In this document: one piece after another, positions 56,689 to 64,000 of the stretch
How positions within the stretch are numbered: the stretch's first letter is position 1
Layout: every line of letters begins with the position of its first letter
From: Acinetobacter tjernbergiae DSM 14971 = CIP 107465
Lineage (GTDB): Bacteria > Pseudomonadota > Gammaproteobacteria > Pseudomonadales > Moraxellaceae
Length of the DNA stretch: 64,000 nt
Direction of reading: 5' to 3'
NCBI RefSeq assembly: GCF_000374425.1
Contig: NZ_KB894375.1
Location: 1-64,000 of the forward strand
Notes under the pieces: model-generated
The model's input: the letters and a program-made list of their open reading frames with translations, nothing else
Told to the model about the DNA's origin: nothing
The model's database searches: none
Position numbers and translations under genes: made by a program

Positions 56689-57945
56689 ATGAGTATAATT
56701 GCTTTATTATGGGCTAATGCCATTAAATTTGTTTTTTATTATCCATTATTTATGTCGTATTTATGGATGGTAGGGGCAATTATTTTCTACTGGAAAGAAC
56801 GCCAAGATCCACCTTATCAACAACCTGCAGCTTTGTCTGAATATCCTAAGGTTGCTGTTCTTGTTCCTTGTTTTAACGAAGGCGATAACGCAGAAGAAAC
56901 CATCAGCCATGCTCTAAAATTAGATTATCCGAATTTTGAAGTGATTGCGATTAATGATGGAAGTTCAGATAACACGGGTGAAGTGCTGGATCGTCTAGCT
57001 GCACAGCATGAAAAATTACGTGTGGTACATCTTGCACAAAACCAAGGTAAAGCTATGGGGCTGCAAGCAGGCAGTTTAATGACGGATGCAGAGTTCCTGA
57101 TCGGGATTGATGGAGATGCTTTACTTGATCCACATGCGGCACAGTGGATGATGCGCCATTTCCTAGAAGATCCAACTGTGGCAGCCGTAACAGGGAATCC
57201 ACGTATTCGTACACGTTCAACATTATTGGGACGAATTCAGGTTGGTGAGTTTTCTTCAATTGTGGGCATGATTAAACGAGCGCAACGTACTTTTGGTCGT
57301 TTATTCACAGTCTCTGGTGTGATTACAGCCTTTCGTAAAAGCGCCGTGCATCAAGTCGATTATTGGTCTCCCAATATGCTGACTGAGGATATTGATATCA
57401 CTTGGAAATTACAACGTGCTGGTTGGGATGTCCGTTTTGAGCCAAATGCCTTGGTTTGGATTTTGATGCCAGAGACTTTTAATGGTTTATGGAAGCAACG
57501 TTTGCGTTGGGCGATGGGTGGGGCACAAGTTCTGATTAAGAATATTGATGTATTTTTTAAACCGAAGCTCAATTTTCTTTGGCCATTAATGTTAGAGCTT
57601 TGTTTGACATTGGTTTGGTCATATTTGATGCTTATTATGGCTGTCATGTGGTTGTTACATTTTGTATTTACTATACCAGCCCTTGCTGTCGTCAGTTCGC
57701 CATTTTTACCATACGGTAGCGGAATTTTATTAGGTGCGACCTGCTTAATTCAGTTTGCTTTAAGCAAATGGATGGATAGTCGTTATGAACCAAGCTTAGG
57801 GAAAAATTATTATTGGATGATTTGGTACCCATTTGTATTTTGGTTAATTACGATTACTGCTACAATCGTCGCCTTTCCAAAAGTGCTATTTCGCGCTGAA
57901 GAAAAACGCGCTCGTTGGATTAGCCCTGATCGAGGAATTCGCTGA
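56689..57945 (+). CDS. pgaC: PNAG synthase PgaC
   Basis: PgaC is a membrane family 2 glycosyltransferase that polymerises N-acetylglucosamine from UDP-GlcNAc into PNAG. The 418 residues include an N-terminal membrane span, then the catalytic domain with AINDGSSDNT, IDGDALL (DxD), the general-base region TEDIDITWKLQRAGW and QRLRWAMGG (QxxRW), followed by about three membrane helices. Starts are GTG 56683 or ATG 56689; a GGAG lies before both. It is the middle gene of pgaBCD. Confidence 0.95.
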   Translation: MSIIALLWANAIKFVFYYPLFMSYLWMVGAIIFYWKERQDPPYQQPAALSEYPKVAVLVPCFNEGDNAEETISHALKLDYPNFEVIAINDGSSDNTGEVLDRLAAQHEKLRVVHLAQNQGKAMGLQAGSLMTDAEFLIGIDGDALLDPHAAQWMMRHFLEDPTVAAVTGNPRIRTRSTLLGRIQVGEFSSIVGMIKRAQRTFGRLFTVSGVITAFRKSAVHQVDYWSPNMLTEDIDITWKLQRAGWDVRFEPNALVWILMPETFNGLWKQRLRWAMGGAQVLIKNIDVFFKPKLNFLWPLMLELCLTLVWSYLMLIMAVMWLLHFVFTIPALAVVSSPFLPYGSGILLGATCLIQFALSKWMDSRYEPSLGKNYYWMIWYPFVFWLITITATIVAFPKVLFRAEEKRARWISPDRGIR

Positions 57946-57975
57946 GTCGCAAGATTCATTTTGCTGAGAATAGAA

Positions 57976-58392
57976 ATGAAAGCAAATAGTTTGATTATTG
58001 ATGTACGTCGCCAACTCCCATGGCATAAACGCTACTTTTCTACGACCACGACAGCGATGATGTGGGGCGGTTGGTTGTTATTATGGCGGCCATTTATTTT
58101 GGTTTGGGTGTTAATTGAGCTGCAAAAAACGCATCTTGCTCAACGTTTAATGGCAGCGTTCAGTCAAGGTCTTGAGCACGGAATTACGGCACTTTTCATG
58201 TGTGCAGTAGCATTATTATTATGGGGACTCTTACCTTCAAAACGCATACATAAAAAACATGCGATTGAAAAAGAACTCCCAGATTATGCGCATTATTTCG
58301 AGTTGCCTGAACAAGAGATTCAAGCGGGTCGTCAACAGAAAGTCACAACACTACATCATGATGAAAATGGTAAAATTATTCGTGTTGAATAA
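57976..58392 (+). CDS. pgaD: PNAG synthesis protein PgaD
   Basis: A 138-residue inner-membrane protein with two membrane helices (about 30-50 and 76-98) that partners PgaC and is stabilised by cyclic di-GMP in Escherichia coli. The N-terminus DVRRQLPWHKRYFSTT and the C-terminal ELPDYAHYFELPEQEIQ match PgaD as I know it from Acinetobacter. ATG 57976 follows TGAGAATAG; the frame is open to a TTG at 57961. It ends the pga operon and a hairpin follows. Confidence 0.85.
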   Translation: MKANSLIIDVRRQLPWHKRYFSTTTTAMMWGGWLLLWRPFILVWVLIELQKTHLAQRLMAAFSQGLEHGITALFMCAVALLLWGLLPSKRIHKKHAIEKELPDYAHYFELPEQEIQAGRQQKVTTLHHDENGKIIRVE

Positions 58393-58420
58393 TGTTTATT
58401 GTTATCTCTAAATGAAATTG

Positions 58421-58453
58421 AATGCCTTAATGTAAATTGAGGCATTTTTTTAT
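58421..58453 (+). terminator. Rho-independent terminator after pgaD
   Basis: AATGCCTTAA pairs with TTGAGGCATT (one G-T pair), then a run of seven T. Confidence 0.85.
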
Positions 58454-58473
58454 GGGTGTACTAAATTTTAGGC

Positions 58474-58503
58474 ATAAAAAAACCAGCTTAGGCTGGATTT
58501 TTA
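58474..58503 (-). terminator. Terminator of left tRNA-Leu
   Basis: On the minus strand CCAGCCTAAGCTGG forms a short stem followed by seven T, about 30 bases after the tRNA 3' end. Confidence 0.75.
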
Positions 58504-58531
58504 TTTGCACCATTTTTCATTAGTTGAAAAA

Positions 58532-58617
58532 TGGTGCCCGAGGCCAGACTCGAACTGGCACGCTTTGTGGGCGGGGGATTTTAAATCCCCTGTGTCTACC
58601 GATTTCACCACTCGGGC
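58532..58617 (-). tRNA. tRNA-Leu(UAA), left copy
   Basis: The minus strand folds as a class II tRNA: acceptor GCCCGAG/CTCGGGC, a D arm with GGTAGACA, the anticodon stem GGGGA/TCCCC with loop TTTAAAA (anticodon TAA), a long variable arm and a T loop GTTCGAGTC. CCA is encoded. It decodes UUA and UUG. It stands alone with its own terminator and is identical to the copy at 60704. Confidence 0.97.
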
Positions 58618-58730
58618 ATGTGCGCAATAATAGAGGAGACTTTAAAACTTGGCAAGACTAAAATGCATTAACTGCTTTCTTTTCAATCAAGTTATGTATT
58701 TATTTGACAAAAAATGAGCATTACTGATCT

Positions 58731-58770
58731 ATTTCATGATTATTTCATCAAACTGAGATCAAAGCTTCAT
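58731..58770 (+). promoter_or_regulatory. Pho-box-like phased repeats before phoD
   Basis: ATTTCAT occurs at 58731 and 58742, separated by four bases, which is the 7-4-7 spacing of a PhoB site. A third related heptamer GCTTCAT lies 22 bases further (58764), still in phase. Each matches CTGTCAT in five of seven positions or so. It is 54 bases or more before the phosphatase start. Confidence 0.45.
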
Positions 58771-58823
58771 CTAAGTTAATTAGGTTTTATTGTTTGTAGT
58801 AATAAAATTAAGGTAGCAATCAG

Positions 58824-60584
58824 ATGACAGCAAAAATTTCACGACGGGAACTCATTCAGAAAAGTTTATTTGGTTTTGGGGCTTTATCCTTATCGGTTGG
58901 TTTTACAGGATGTAATGATAGTTCAGATCAAGAAACATCTGCTTTACACGTTAATTTTGATCATGGCGTTGCGAGTGGTGATCCATTACAGGATCGTGTG
59001 ATTTTATGGACACGTCTTACTCCTAGCGATTTAAGTGCGCGTTTACAAGTGACATGGCAAATTGCCTTGGACAGTCAATTTAAACAAATTATTAAATCAG
59101 ACAAGGTGATAACTTCTGCATCGCAAGATTTTACCGTGAAAGTTGATGCGACAGGTCTAACTGCAAATCAAAGCTATTTTTATCGTTTCGTTTTTGGCGA
59201 TAAAATTTCGCCAGTGGGTCAAACTAAAACCTTGCCGACCAGTACATCAACGGTCAGTTTTGCTGTGTGCTCGTGCTCTAATTATCCAGCAGGCTATTTT
59301 TATGTTTACCGTGAAATGGCAAAACAAAATGTAGATGTCGTGATTCATCTAGGTGACTATATTTATGAGTATGGTGCTGATGGTTATGCGACAGAAGATG
59401 CAGCGAAATTAGGGCGTACGCTTCCTACGGATAATAATAAAGAAATTATCAAATTAGATGATTATCGCAAACGCTATGCTTTATATCGTACAGATAAAGA
59501 CTTACAAGCTTTACATCATCGCCATCCTTTTATTGTGATTTGGGATGACCATGAGTTAGCTAATGATACATGGAGAGAGGGTGCTGAAAATCATCAAGCC
59601 AATGAAGGTCCATTTCTCGATCGTAAATTAGCAGCATTACAAGCTTATTTTGAATGGATGCCAATTCGTCCAATTGATGATCAGCATATCAAGATTTATC
59701 GACAGTTTGATTTTGGTAATCTCGTTCAGCTCACCATGTTGGATACACGCATTATCGCGCGTGATAAGCAATTAGATTATGCAGATTATATGACTGCAAA
59801 TGGTTTGAATGCTGCAAAATTCCAAGCGGACTTAACCAACCCTGCACGTACTTTGATGGGCTATACCCAACGGGATTGGTTACTCGGAAAACTTCAACAA
59901 TCTAATGCGACATGGAATGTTTTGGGTCAACAAATATTAATGGCGAAGATGTTGATCCCAACTGAGTTATTATTATCTTTGGCTGCGATTGTATCGGGTA
60001 ATCCGAGTGCAGAAGCTTTAAATCAAATGAATACACAAATCACTGAATTGGTGAAGTTAAAAATTCGTTTGCAACAAGGTGATCCAACCTTAACCCCACA
60101 AGAAAAAGCGCGTGTCCAGACGGTTGCACCTTATAACTTAGATGCATGGGATGGTTATTTTGTTGAGCGTGAAATTTTATACGGCACTTTGGCACAATTA
60201 AATAAAAAAGTTGTGGTGTTGGCAGGAGATACCCATAATGCATGGTCGTCTAATTTATATAGTAAAGATGGCGCATTTGTGGGTGTGGAATTGGCAACCA
60301 GTTCGATTTCATCACCGGGTTTAGAGAAATATTTAAGTATTCCATTGGCTCAGTTACAACAGTTTGAATTTGCCTTCACCACATTGATTGATGAGTTGAA
60401 TTACTGCAACCTGAATCAACGTGGTTACTTAATTGTTCAATTTGATGAAACTCGGGTTCAGTCACAATGGATTTATGTTGATTCAATTAAGAAAGCTGAA
60501 TATGTTGTTGATACAGCTAGACAATATCAGCTCAGTTTTGATAAGAGTTTGTTGCCAGTAAAAACGGCACAGCAAGTTGCGTAA
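58824..60584 (+). CDS. phoD: PhoD-type alkaline phosphatase/phosphodiesterase, Tat-exported
   Basis: A 586-residue secreted phosphatase that releases phosphate from esters. The N-terminus has a twin-arginine signal (SRRELIQKS) and a possible lipobox FTGC, so it may be a Tat-exported lipoprotein. A PhoD N-terminal domain (HGVASGDPLQDRVILWTR) precedes the metallophosphatase core with HLGDYIYEYG, IVIWDDHELANDTW and VLAGDTHNAW. It is a single gene with its own terminator, bracketed by two identical tRNA-Leu copies. PhoB control is suggested by upstream repeats. Confidence 0.92.
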   Translation: MTAKISRRELIQKSLFGFGALSLSVGFTGCNDSSDQETSALHVNFDHGVASGDPLQDRVILWTRLTPSDLSARLQVTWQIALDSQFKQIIKSDKVITSASQDFTVKVDATGLTANQSYFYRFVFGDKISPVGQTKTLPTSTSTVSFAVCSCSNYPAGYFYVYREMAKQNVDVVIHLGDYIYEYGADGYATEDAAKLGRTLPTDNNKEIIKLDDYRKRYALYRTDKDLQALHHRHPFIVIWDDHELANDTWREGAENHQANEGPFLDRKLAALQAYFEWMPIRPIDDQHIKIYRQFDFGNLVQLTMLDTRIIARDKQLDYADYMTANGLNAAKFQADLTNPARTLMGYTQRDWLLGKLQQSNATWNVLGQQILMAKMLIPTELLLSLAAIVSGNPSAEALNQMNTQITELVKLKIRLQQGDPTLTPQEKARVQTVAPYNLDAWDGYFVEREILYGTLAQLNKKVVVLAGDTHNAWSSNLYSKDGAFVGVELATSSISSPGLEKYLSIPLAQLQQFEFAFTTLIDELNYCNLNQRGYLIVQFDETRVQSQWIYVDSIKKAEYVVDTARQYQLSFDKSLLPVKTAQQVA

Positions 60585-60599
60585 ACGATTGATACATCG

Positions 60600-60630
60600 A
60601 GCCAAACATTAATGTTTGGCTTTTTTTATT
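60600..60630 (+). terminator. Rho-independent terminator after phoD
   Basis: AGCCAAACATTAATGTTTGGCT is a perfect palindromic stem followed by seven T. Confidence 0.92.
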
Positions 60631-60645
60631 TATTAAATCACAGAC

Positions 60646-60675
60646 ATAAAAAAACCAGCTTACGCTGGATTTTTA
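60646..60675 (-). terminator. Terminator of Cys-Leu tRNA unit
   Basis: On the minus strand CCAGCGTAAGCTGG forms the stem, then T run; same position as in the left copy. Confidence 0.75.
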
Positions 60676-60703
60676 TTTGCACCATTTTTCATTAGTTGAA
60701 AAA

Positions 60704-60789
60704 TGGTGCCCGAGGCCAGACTCGAACTGGCACGCTTTGTGGGCGGGGGATTTTAAATCCCCTGTGTCTACCGATTTCACCACTCGGGC
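60704..60789 (-). tRNA. tRNA-Leu(UAA), right copy
   Basis: Same sequence as the copy at 58532: class II tRNA with acceptor GCCCGAG, anticodon TAA and encoded CCA. It lies 14 bases after tRNA-Cys on the minus strand, so both come from one transcript. This is probably the ancestral copy, since it has a tRNA partner and promoter upstream. Confidence 0.97.
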
Positions 60790-60803
60790 TTTAAAACCAA
60801 ATT

Positions 60804-60877
60804 TGGAGGCGGGGGTCGGAATCGAACCGGCGTACACGGAGTTGCAGTCCGCTGCATGACCATTCTGCCACCCCGCC
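60804..60877 (-). tRNA. tRNA-Cys(GCA)
   Basis: The minus strand gives acceptor GGCGGGG/CCCCGCC, anticodon loop CTGCAAC with anticodon GCA, T arm with GGTTCGATTCC and encoded CCA. Discriminator base is T (U73), the known identity element for cysteine. It is first in a Cys-Leu unit. Confidence 0.97.
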
Positions 60878-61029
60878 ATCATTTGGTGATGCACATATTA
60901 GCAACCTTTAGAAAAAAAACAATAGTGTTTGCCGTGAATATGCACATAAAAACAACATCTAAAAGAATATTGGTCAAATTATCATGTATTATTTACGCAA
61001 TTGATTCATACCCACTTTGGAGATGCGCT

Positions 61030-61878
61030 GTGGCATTGGTTTTAGACGGTCGTGCGTTGGCAACACAAATCGAAGCTGATTTGTTGGTTCGTGTAGAAGC
61101 ATTAAAAGCAAAAACGGGACGTACCCCAATTTTGGCAACAATTTTGGTTGGTGATGATGGTGCATCGGCAACGTATGTGCGTATGAAGGGCAATGCATGT
61201 CGCCGTGTCGGTATGGATTCACTGAAAGTTGAGCTTTCTAAAGAAACCACTACAGAACAATTGCTTGCTGAAATTGAAAAATTAAATGCGAATCCAGATG
61301 TACACGGTATTTTGTTGCAGCATCCAGTGCCTGAACAAATTGATGAGAGAGCATGTTTTGATGCGATTTCATTGGCGAAAGATGTTGATGGTGTAACATG
61401 TCTTGGTTTTGGTCGTATGGCAATGGGTGAAGCAGCTTATGGTTCTGCAACTCCAGCAGGTATTATGACAATCTTGCAAGAAAACAAGATTGAGATCGCG
61501 GGTAAACATGCAGTTGTTGTTGGTCGCTCTGCTATTCTTGGTAAGCCAATGGTAATGATGTTGTTACAAGCCAATGCAACAGTAACAATCTGCCATTCAC
61601 GTACCCAAAACCTACCTGAATTAGTCAAACAGGCAGATATTATTGTAGGTGCAGTGGGTAAAGCTGAATTGATTCAAAAAGATTGGATCAAGCAAGGTGC
61701 AGTTGTCGTTGATGCTGGTTTCCATCCACGTGATGGTGGTGGTGTCGGTGATATTCAATTGGTGGGTATTGAAGAGGTTGCGTCTGCATATACACCAGTT
61801 CCAGGTGGTGTCGGTCCAATGACGATTACAACGTTGATTCGTCAAACGGTTGAAGCTGCTGAAAAAGCATTAGGATAA
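61030..61878 (+). CDS. folD: Bifunctional methylenetetrahydrofolate dehydrogenase/cyclohydrolase FolD
   Basis: FolD converts 5,10-methylene-THF to 10-formyl-THF via methenyl-THF, with NADP. From GTG 61030 it has 282 residues, the usual length. The family signatures are [16 protein letters not shown] with the catalytic Lys, [38 protein letters not shown]-like [25 protein letters not shown] and [15 protein letters not shown] lies 8 bases upstream of the GTG. The open frame extends back into the tRNA-Cys gene, which is excluded. Confidence 0.96.
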   Translation: MALVLDGRALATQIEADLLVRVEALKAKTGRTPILATILVGDDGASATYVRMKGNACRRVGMDSLKVELSKETTTEQLLAEIEKLNANPDVHGILLQHPVPEQIDERACFDAISLAKDVDGVTCLGFGRMAMGEAAYGSATPAGIMTILQENKIEIAGKHAVVVGRSAILGKPMVMMLLQANATVTICHSRTQNLPELVKQADIIVGAVGKAELIQKDWIKQGAVVVDAGFHPRDGGGVGDIQLVGIEEVASAYTPVPGGVGPMTITTLIRQTVEAAEKALG

Positions 61879-61889
61879 ATATTAATAAC

Positions 61890-62046
61890 TCCTTTCCAAG
61901 CGGTAATATTGGTCAGTTAAGCATTTTAAATTCTCCCCTTGCGAAGCGATGCTTCCCCTCTTTTTCAAAGAGGTTAGGGGAGATTTATCAATCAGTAATA
62001 ATGAAATTATGCATAATTGACTGGCATTACTCGCCAAGAGGGGTTT
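61890..62046. repeat. Large imperfect foldback between folD and the methyltransferase
   Basis: The centre has AATTCTCCCC/GGGGAGATT arms (61929-61986) around two small hairpins, GAAGC/GCTTC and CCTCTTT/AAAGAGG (61957-61973). Outside this, GGTAATATTGGTCAGTTAAGCA and the region around 62011-62031 are roughly complementary, extending the foldback to about 150 bases. It ends in a T run near 62044. Resembles the other two structured intergenic elements in being multi-stem. Confidence 0.5.
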
Positions 62047-62063
62047 TTTAGAATTGCATAAAT

Positions 62064-62732
62064 ATGAGTTGTACATTTCAATTTGCTAAAGCGCCTGAGC
62101 AATTGCTGAAAGCGTTGCATGATGTCATTCCAAGCACAGATTTATTAGCGCAGCAGCTCCCCGAAACGCCGATTTCTTTATGGTTAATTCCACCTGTGTT
62201 TCCAACAGACCGTTTAGATGACGAAGTGATTCGTCGTATTTGGAATGAAACGCCGTATTGGATTTTTTGTTGGGCTTCTGGTTTGGCGATGGCGCAATGG
62301 TTACTCGCTGAGCCTCATCATGTAAAAGACAAAGTGGTCTTAGATTTTGGTGCAGGTTCTGGTGTGGTTGCAATTGCTGCAAAAATGGCAGGTGCGAAGC
62401 GTGTAATTTGCTGTGACATTGATCAGGTCAGTTTGGCATCATGTCGTGAAAATGCATTGTTAAATAACGTCGAACTTGAGTACTTGGATGATTTATATAA
62501 ATCTGAGCAAGTCGATGTATTACTGGCTGCGGACGTCTTATATGATCAATGCAATCGTTTCTTTTTAGATGAATTTCTTAAGTTTGCACCAGAGGTTTGG
62601 GTTGCGGATAGCCGAGTCAAAAACTTTAGCCATCCTCAATATATGAAAATAGATGAACGAAGTGCAACGACTTGGCCTGATTTGGATGAATCCAAAGAGT
62701 TTAGAAATGTGAGTTTTTATAAAACGCTGTGA
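62064..62732 (+). CDS. Class I SAM-dependent methyltransferase, EtfB-lysine methyltransferase-like
   Basis: A 222-residue methyltransferase with motif I VLDFGAGSGVVAIAA near residue 93, the acidic D of CDIDQVSLASC, and DVLLAADVLYDQ as motif post-III. The N-terminal TPYWIFCWASGLAMAQWLL pattern recalls the METTL20/ETFB lysine methyltransferase and nicotinamide methyltransferase-like group. Probable target is electron transfer flavoprotein beta, by resemblance only. No etf genes are adjacent. A terminator follows. Confidence 0.75.
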   Translation: MSCTFQFAKAPEQLLKALHDVIPSTDLLAQQLPETPISLWLIPPVFPTDRLDDEVIRRIWNETPYWIFCWASGLAMAQWLLAEPHHVKDKVVLDFGAGSGVVAIAAKMAGAKRVICCDIDQVSLASCRENALLNNVELEYLDDLYKSEQVDVLLAADVLYDQCNRFFLDEFLKFAPEVWVADSRVKNFSHPQYMKIDERSATTWPDLDESKEFRNVSFYKTL

Positions 62733-62749
62733 TTACAGCGTTTTTTTAA
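62721..62749 (+). terminator. Rho-independent terminator after methyltransferase
   Basis: AAAACGCTG/CAGCGTTTT stem that overlaps the last codons, then a T run. Confidence 0.9.
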
Positions 62750-63048
62750 AACATCAAAAATGATTAAACCAAAATTTTTGATTGTGAGCATTTGATAAAT
62801 TAGGTTTTATGATAACGATTCTTTGCTATGAAGATATGGGCATGCCAGTTTAATTTTCGGCGAATATTTTTCCGTTGTGGATCAAAATAAGCTAGTGGGG
62901 ATTTTGAGTGTACTGAACTGAAAGGCGCTCAGCCTCAGTTTGAATAAACTGTATTTATCCATCTTTAGGCAGATCAGAAGATGTTTGCTGATAATAAGAT
63001 AAAGCAATGTTTTAAATGAAAGACATGGTCATGAATAATGTATTCTAA
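62750..63048. other. Gene-free interval
   Basis: About 300 bases of AT-rich DNA between the methyltransferase terminator and the lipoprotein's hairpin. No open frame, repeat or tRNA-like fold I can support. Confidence 0.5.
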
Positions 63049-63079
63049 TCAAATACCATATTACAGATATGGTATTTGA
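63049..63079 (-). terminator. Hairpin after the small lipoprotein gene
   Basis: CAAATACCATAT pairs perfectly with ATATGGTATTTG around TACAG. The T tail on the minus strand is weak. Confidence 0.6.
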
Positions 63080-63091
63080 TCTTTGATTTTA

Positions 63092-63514
63092 TTAAGAACA
63101 AGTATAACGAACGACTTTGAGCGTACTAGGGCGAGTTTCAAGTGCTTGACGTGTTGCATAGCCTTCACTGTTATTGAAATCAGGTGAGTTTGAAAGCCCA
63201 AAAGTTGCGCGGCTGTTCCCGAGTTTTACACCATATTGTTCTTGTTGGGCGGTATTTATAATTTCATTGACGCTGAGTATCGAAATTTTATAAGTTTTTC
63301 CTATGCCTAAAACTTGATTACAAGCATGTTGTAGTTTCTTTTCATCCAAATCTTGATTATTACGTGCTGCAAGCGTGTAGGCAATTGTTGCCGAAGTCGT
63401 TGTTTTATTTTCTATTTGATAACCTGTTACGCCATTGAATTGATGGGGCGTACTTTGGCATGCGGTGATGAGAACAGCACTGCTTATGATAAGGAATAAA
63501 TTGGTTTTTTTCAT
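63092..63514 (-). CDS. Putative small lipoprotein
   Basis: A 140-residue protein with the lipobox ITAC at Cys19 (MKKTNLFLIISSAVLITAC). The mature part alternates strands and helices: HQFNGVTGYQIENKTT, ATIAYTLAARNNQDL, then a Cys-containing helix (LQHACNQVLGIG) and a final Cys (VVRYTC), so an intramolecular disulfide is possible. I do not recognise the family. It is divergent from glpK with a gap of about 260 bases and ends in a hairpin. Confidence 0.65.
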   Translation of the reverse strand: MKKTNLFLIISSAVLITACQSTPHQFNGVTGYQIENKTTTSATIAYTLAARNNQDLDEKKLQHACNQVLGIGKTYKISILSVNEIINTAQQEQYGVKLGNSRATFGLSNSPDFNNSEGYATRQALETRPSTLKVVRYTCS

Positions 63515-63776
63515 ATCTATGATCCTATTATTTCTATAATTAGTATGGCATAAAATAAGATCTGTATTGTGAGTAATCTTTACAACTCGGGTTATTCATC
63601 GTATTGGGGTTCAAAATTAAAGAAAAAATTTTCGTTTTCGAACAATTTTGCATATAATCTGCCAAATTTTTTATTCAATACAAAAGTCGTTGCTTTATTG
63701 ATTGCAGTATTTTTGCTCGTTTTAACGGGCATTTAGTTTATTGGTCTGTTATAAGGCAAGTCTGGATAGGTGTGTC

Positions 63777-64000
63777 ATGATCTCTACAGATAGTCAAAAA
63801 AAATATGTGGTTGCGTTTGACCAAGGTACAACAAGTTCACGAGCAATCGTGTTGGATCATGATGCAAATGTTATCAGTATTGCTCAGCGTGAATTTACGC
63901 AAATTTACCCACAGCCAGGTTGGGTTGAGCATGATCCTATGGAAATTTGGGCAACTCAAAGTTCTGTTTGGGTTGAAGCATTGGCGCAAGCAGGGATTTC
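63777..64000 (+). CDS. glpK: Glycerol kinase, N-terminal part (cut by window end)
   Basis: GlpK phosphorylates glycerol to glycerol-3-phosphate with ATP. Only 74 complete codons are in the window. They read [20 protein letters not shown] at the start, with the FGGY-kinase phosphate loop [10 protein letters not shown], then [21 protein letters not shown], the classical glycerol kinase N-terminal block. The start ATG 63777 lies in GGTGTGTCATG, with TAGG upstream. A plausible -10 (TATAAG) lies at 63751-63756. The remaining ~430 residues lie beyond the window. Confidence 0.93.
   Translation, partial: MISTDSQKKYVVAFDQGTTSSRAIVLDHDANVISIAQREFTQIYPQPGWVEHDPMEIWATQSSVWVEALAQAGI

Larger units (their letters stand above)
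58473..58617. repeat. 145-bp direct repeat, left copy (contains tRNA-Leu)
   Basis: Identical to 60645-60789 except for one base (G at 58491, C at 60663). It covers a whole tRNA-Leu gene and its downstream terminator, but nothing upstream of the tRNA. Confidence 0.95.
60645..60789. repeat. 145-bp direct repeat, right copy (contains tRNA-Leu)
   Basis: One mismatch to 58473-58617 over 145 bases. The offset is 2172 bases and phoD lies between. Confidence 0.95.

Noticed and set aside
60677-60894. Open frames on both strands across the tRNA-Leu/tRNA-Cys genes
   Set aside because: They are read through structural RNA genes; such frames are commonly mis-annotated as small proteins.

Overview
The window is chromosomal DNA from a gammaproteobacterium of the genus Acinetobacter or a very close Moraxellaceae relative. 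This rests on low GC, gene neighbourhoods I recognise from that genus (tuf followed by two PF10118 hydrolases, rimI, bpt-aat-trxB, ftsK; a pilT/pilU pair; a pga cluster) and protein sequences that read as Acinetobacter versions. I ran no database search, so the species is not claimed.

Layout. 0-6.6 kb: tuf (EF-Tu), two tandem PF10118 hydrolases behind look-alike promoters, rimI, and a leftward bpt-aat-trxB block (N-degron tagging plus thioredoxin reductase). 6.8-16 kb: ftsK, an AT-rich unknown lipoprotein, a decayed LysE exporter gene, a PA4642-like gene, minCDE (leftward), a voltage-sensor-like membrane protein without a pore, and a PlsC-type acyltransferase. 16.4-30 kb: OmpA-type lipoprotein, rep helicase, dut-algC-argB, an OlsB-like acyltransferase, a YafJ-type amidotransferase, bacteriohemerythrin, an SNF-like membrane protein overlapping rnfH, bamE/fur (divergent), pilT-pilU (leftward) and yggS. 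31-41 kb: a patch of unknown lipoprotein and small genes, sbcD-sbcC (leftward, very Gln-rich SbcC), a DUF1963 protein, a crotonase, a SUKH-type gene paired with a zinc-ribbon membrane protein, and a gene-poor 0.7 kb with an orphan attenuator-like structure. 41-54 kb: small membrane protein, YfcH-type epimerase, thiO, hemB, thioesterases, emrAB, marC, a small secreted protein, a COG0523 GTPase, yaeQ and an FKBP. 54-64 kb: pgaBCD without pgaA, tRNA-Leu(UAA), a Tat-exported PhoD phosphatase, a second tRNA-Leu(UAA) plus tRNA-Cys(GCA), folD, a methyltransferase, a small lipoprotein and the start of glpK, which is cut by the window edge.

Most of the window is ordinary core chromosome: translation, cell division, replication restart, type IV pilus retraction, haem and thiamine cofactor synthesis, C1 metabolism. 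I saw no prophage, insertion sequence, CRISPR array, rRNA or toxin cluster. The points most worth a second look are (i) a matched pair of 21-bp-phased direct repeats in front of the two hydrolase genes, (ii) the pore-less voltage-sensor-like protein at 14.0-15.1 kb, (iii) a PNAG locus that has pgaBCD but no adjacent pgaA, (iv) a 145-bp direct repeat carrying tRNA-Leu on both sides of phoD, with Pho-box-like phased repeats before phoD, (v) several large multi-stem foldback elements between genes, and (vi) an attenuator-like leader with no intact gene behind it.
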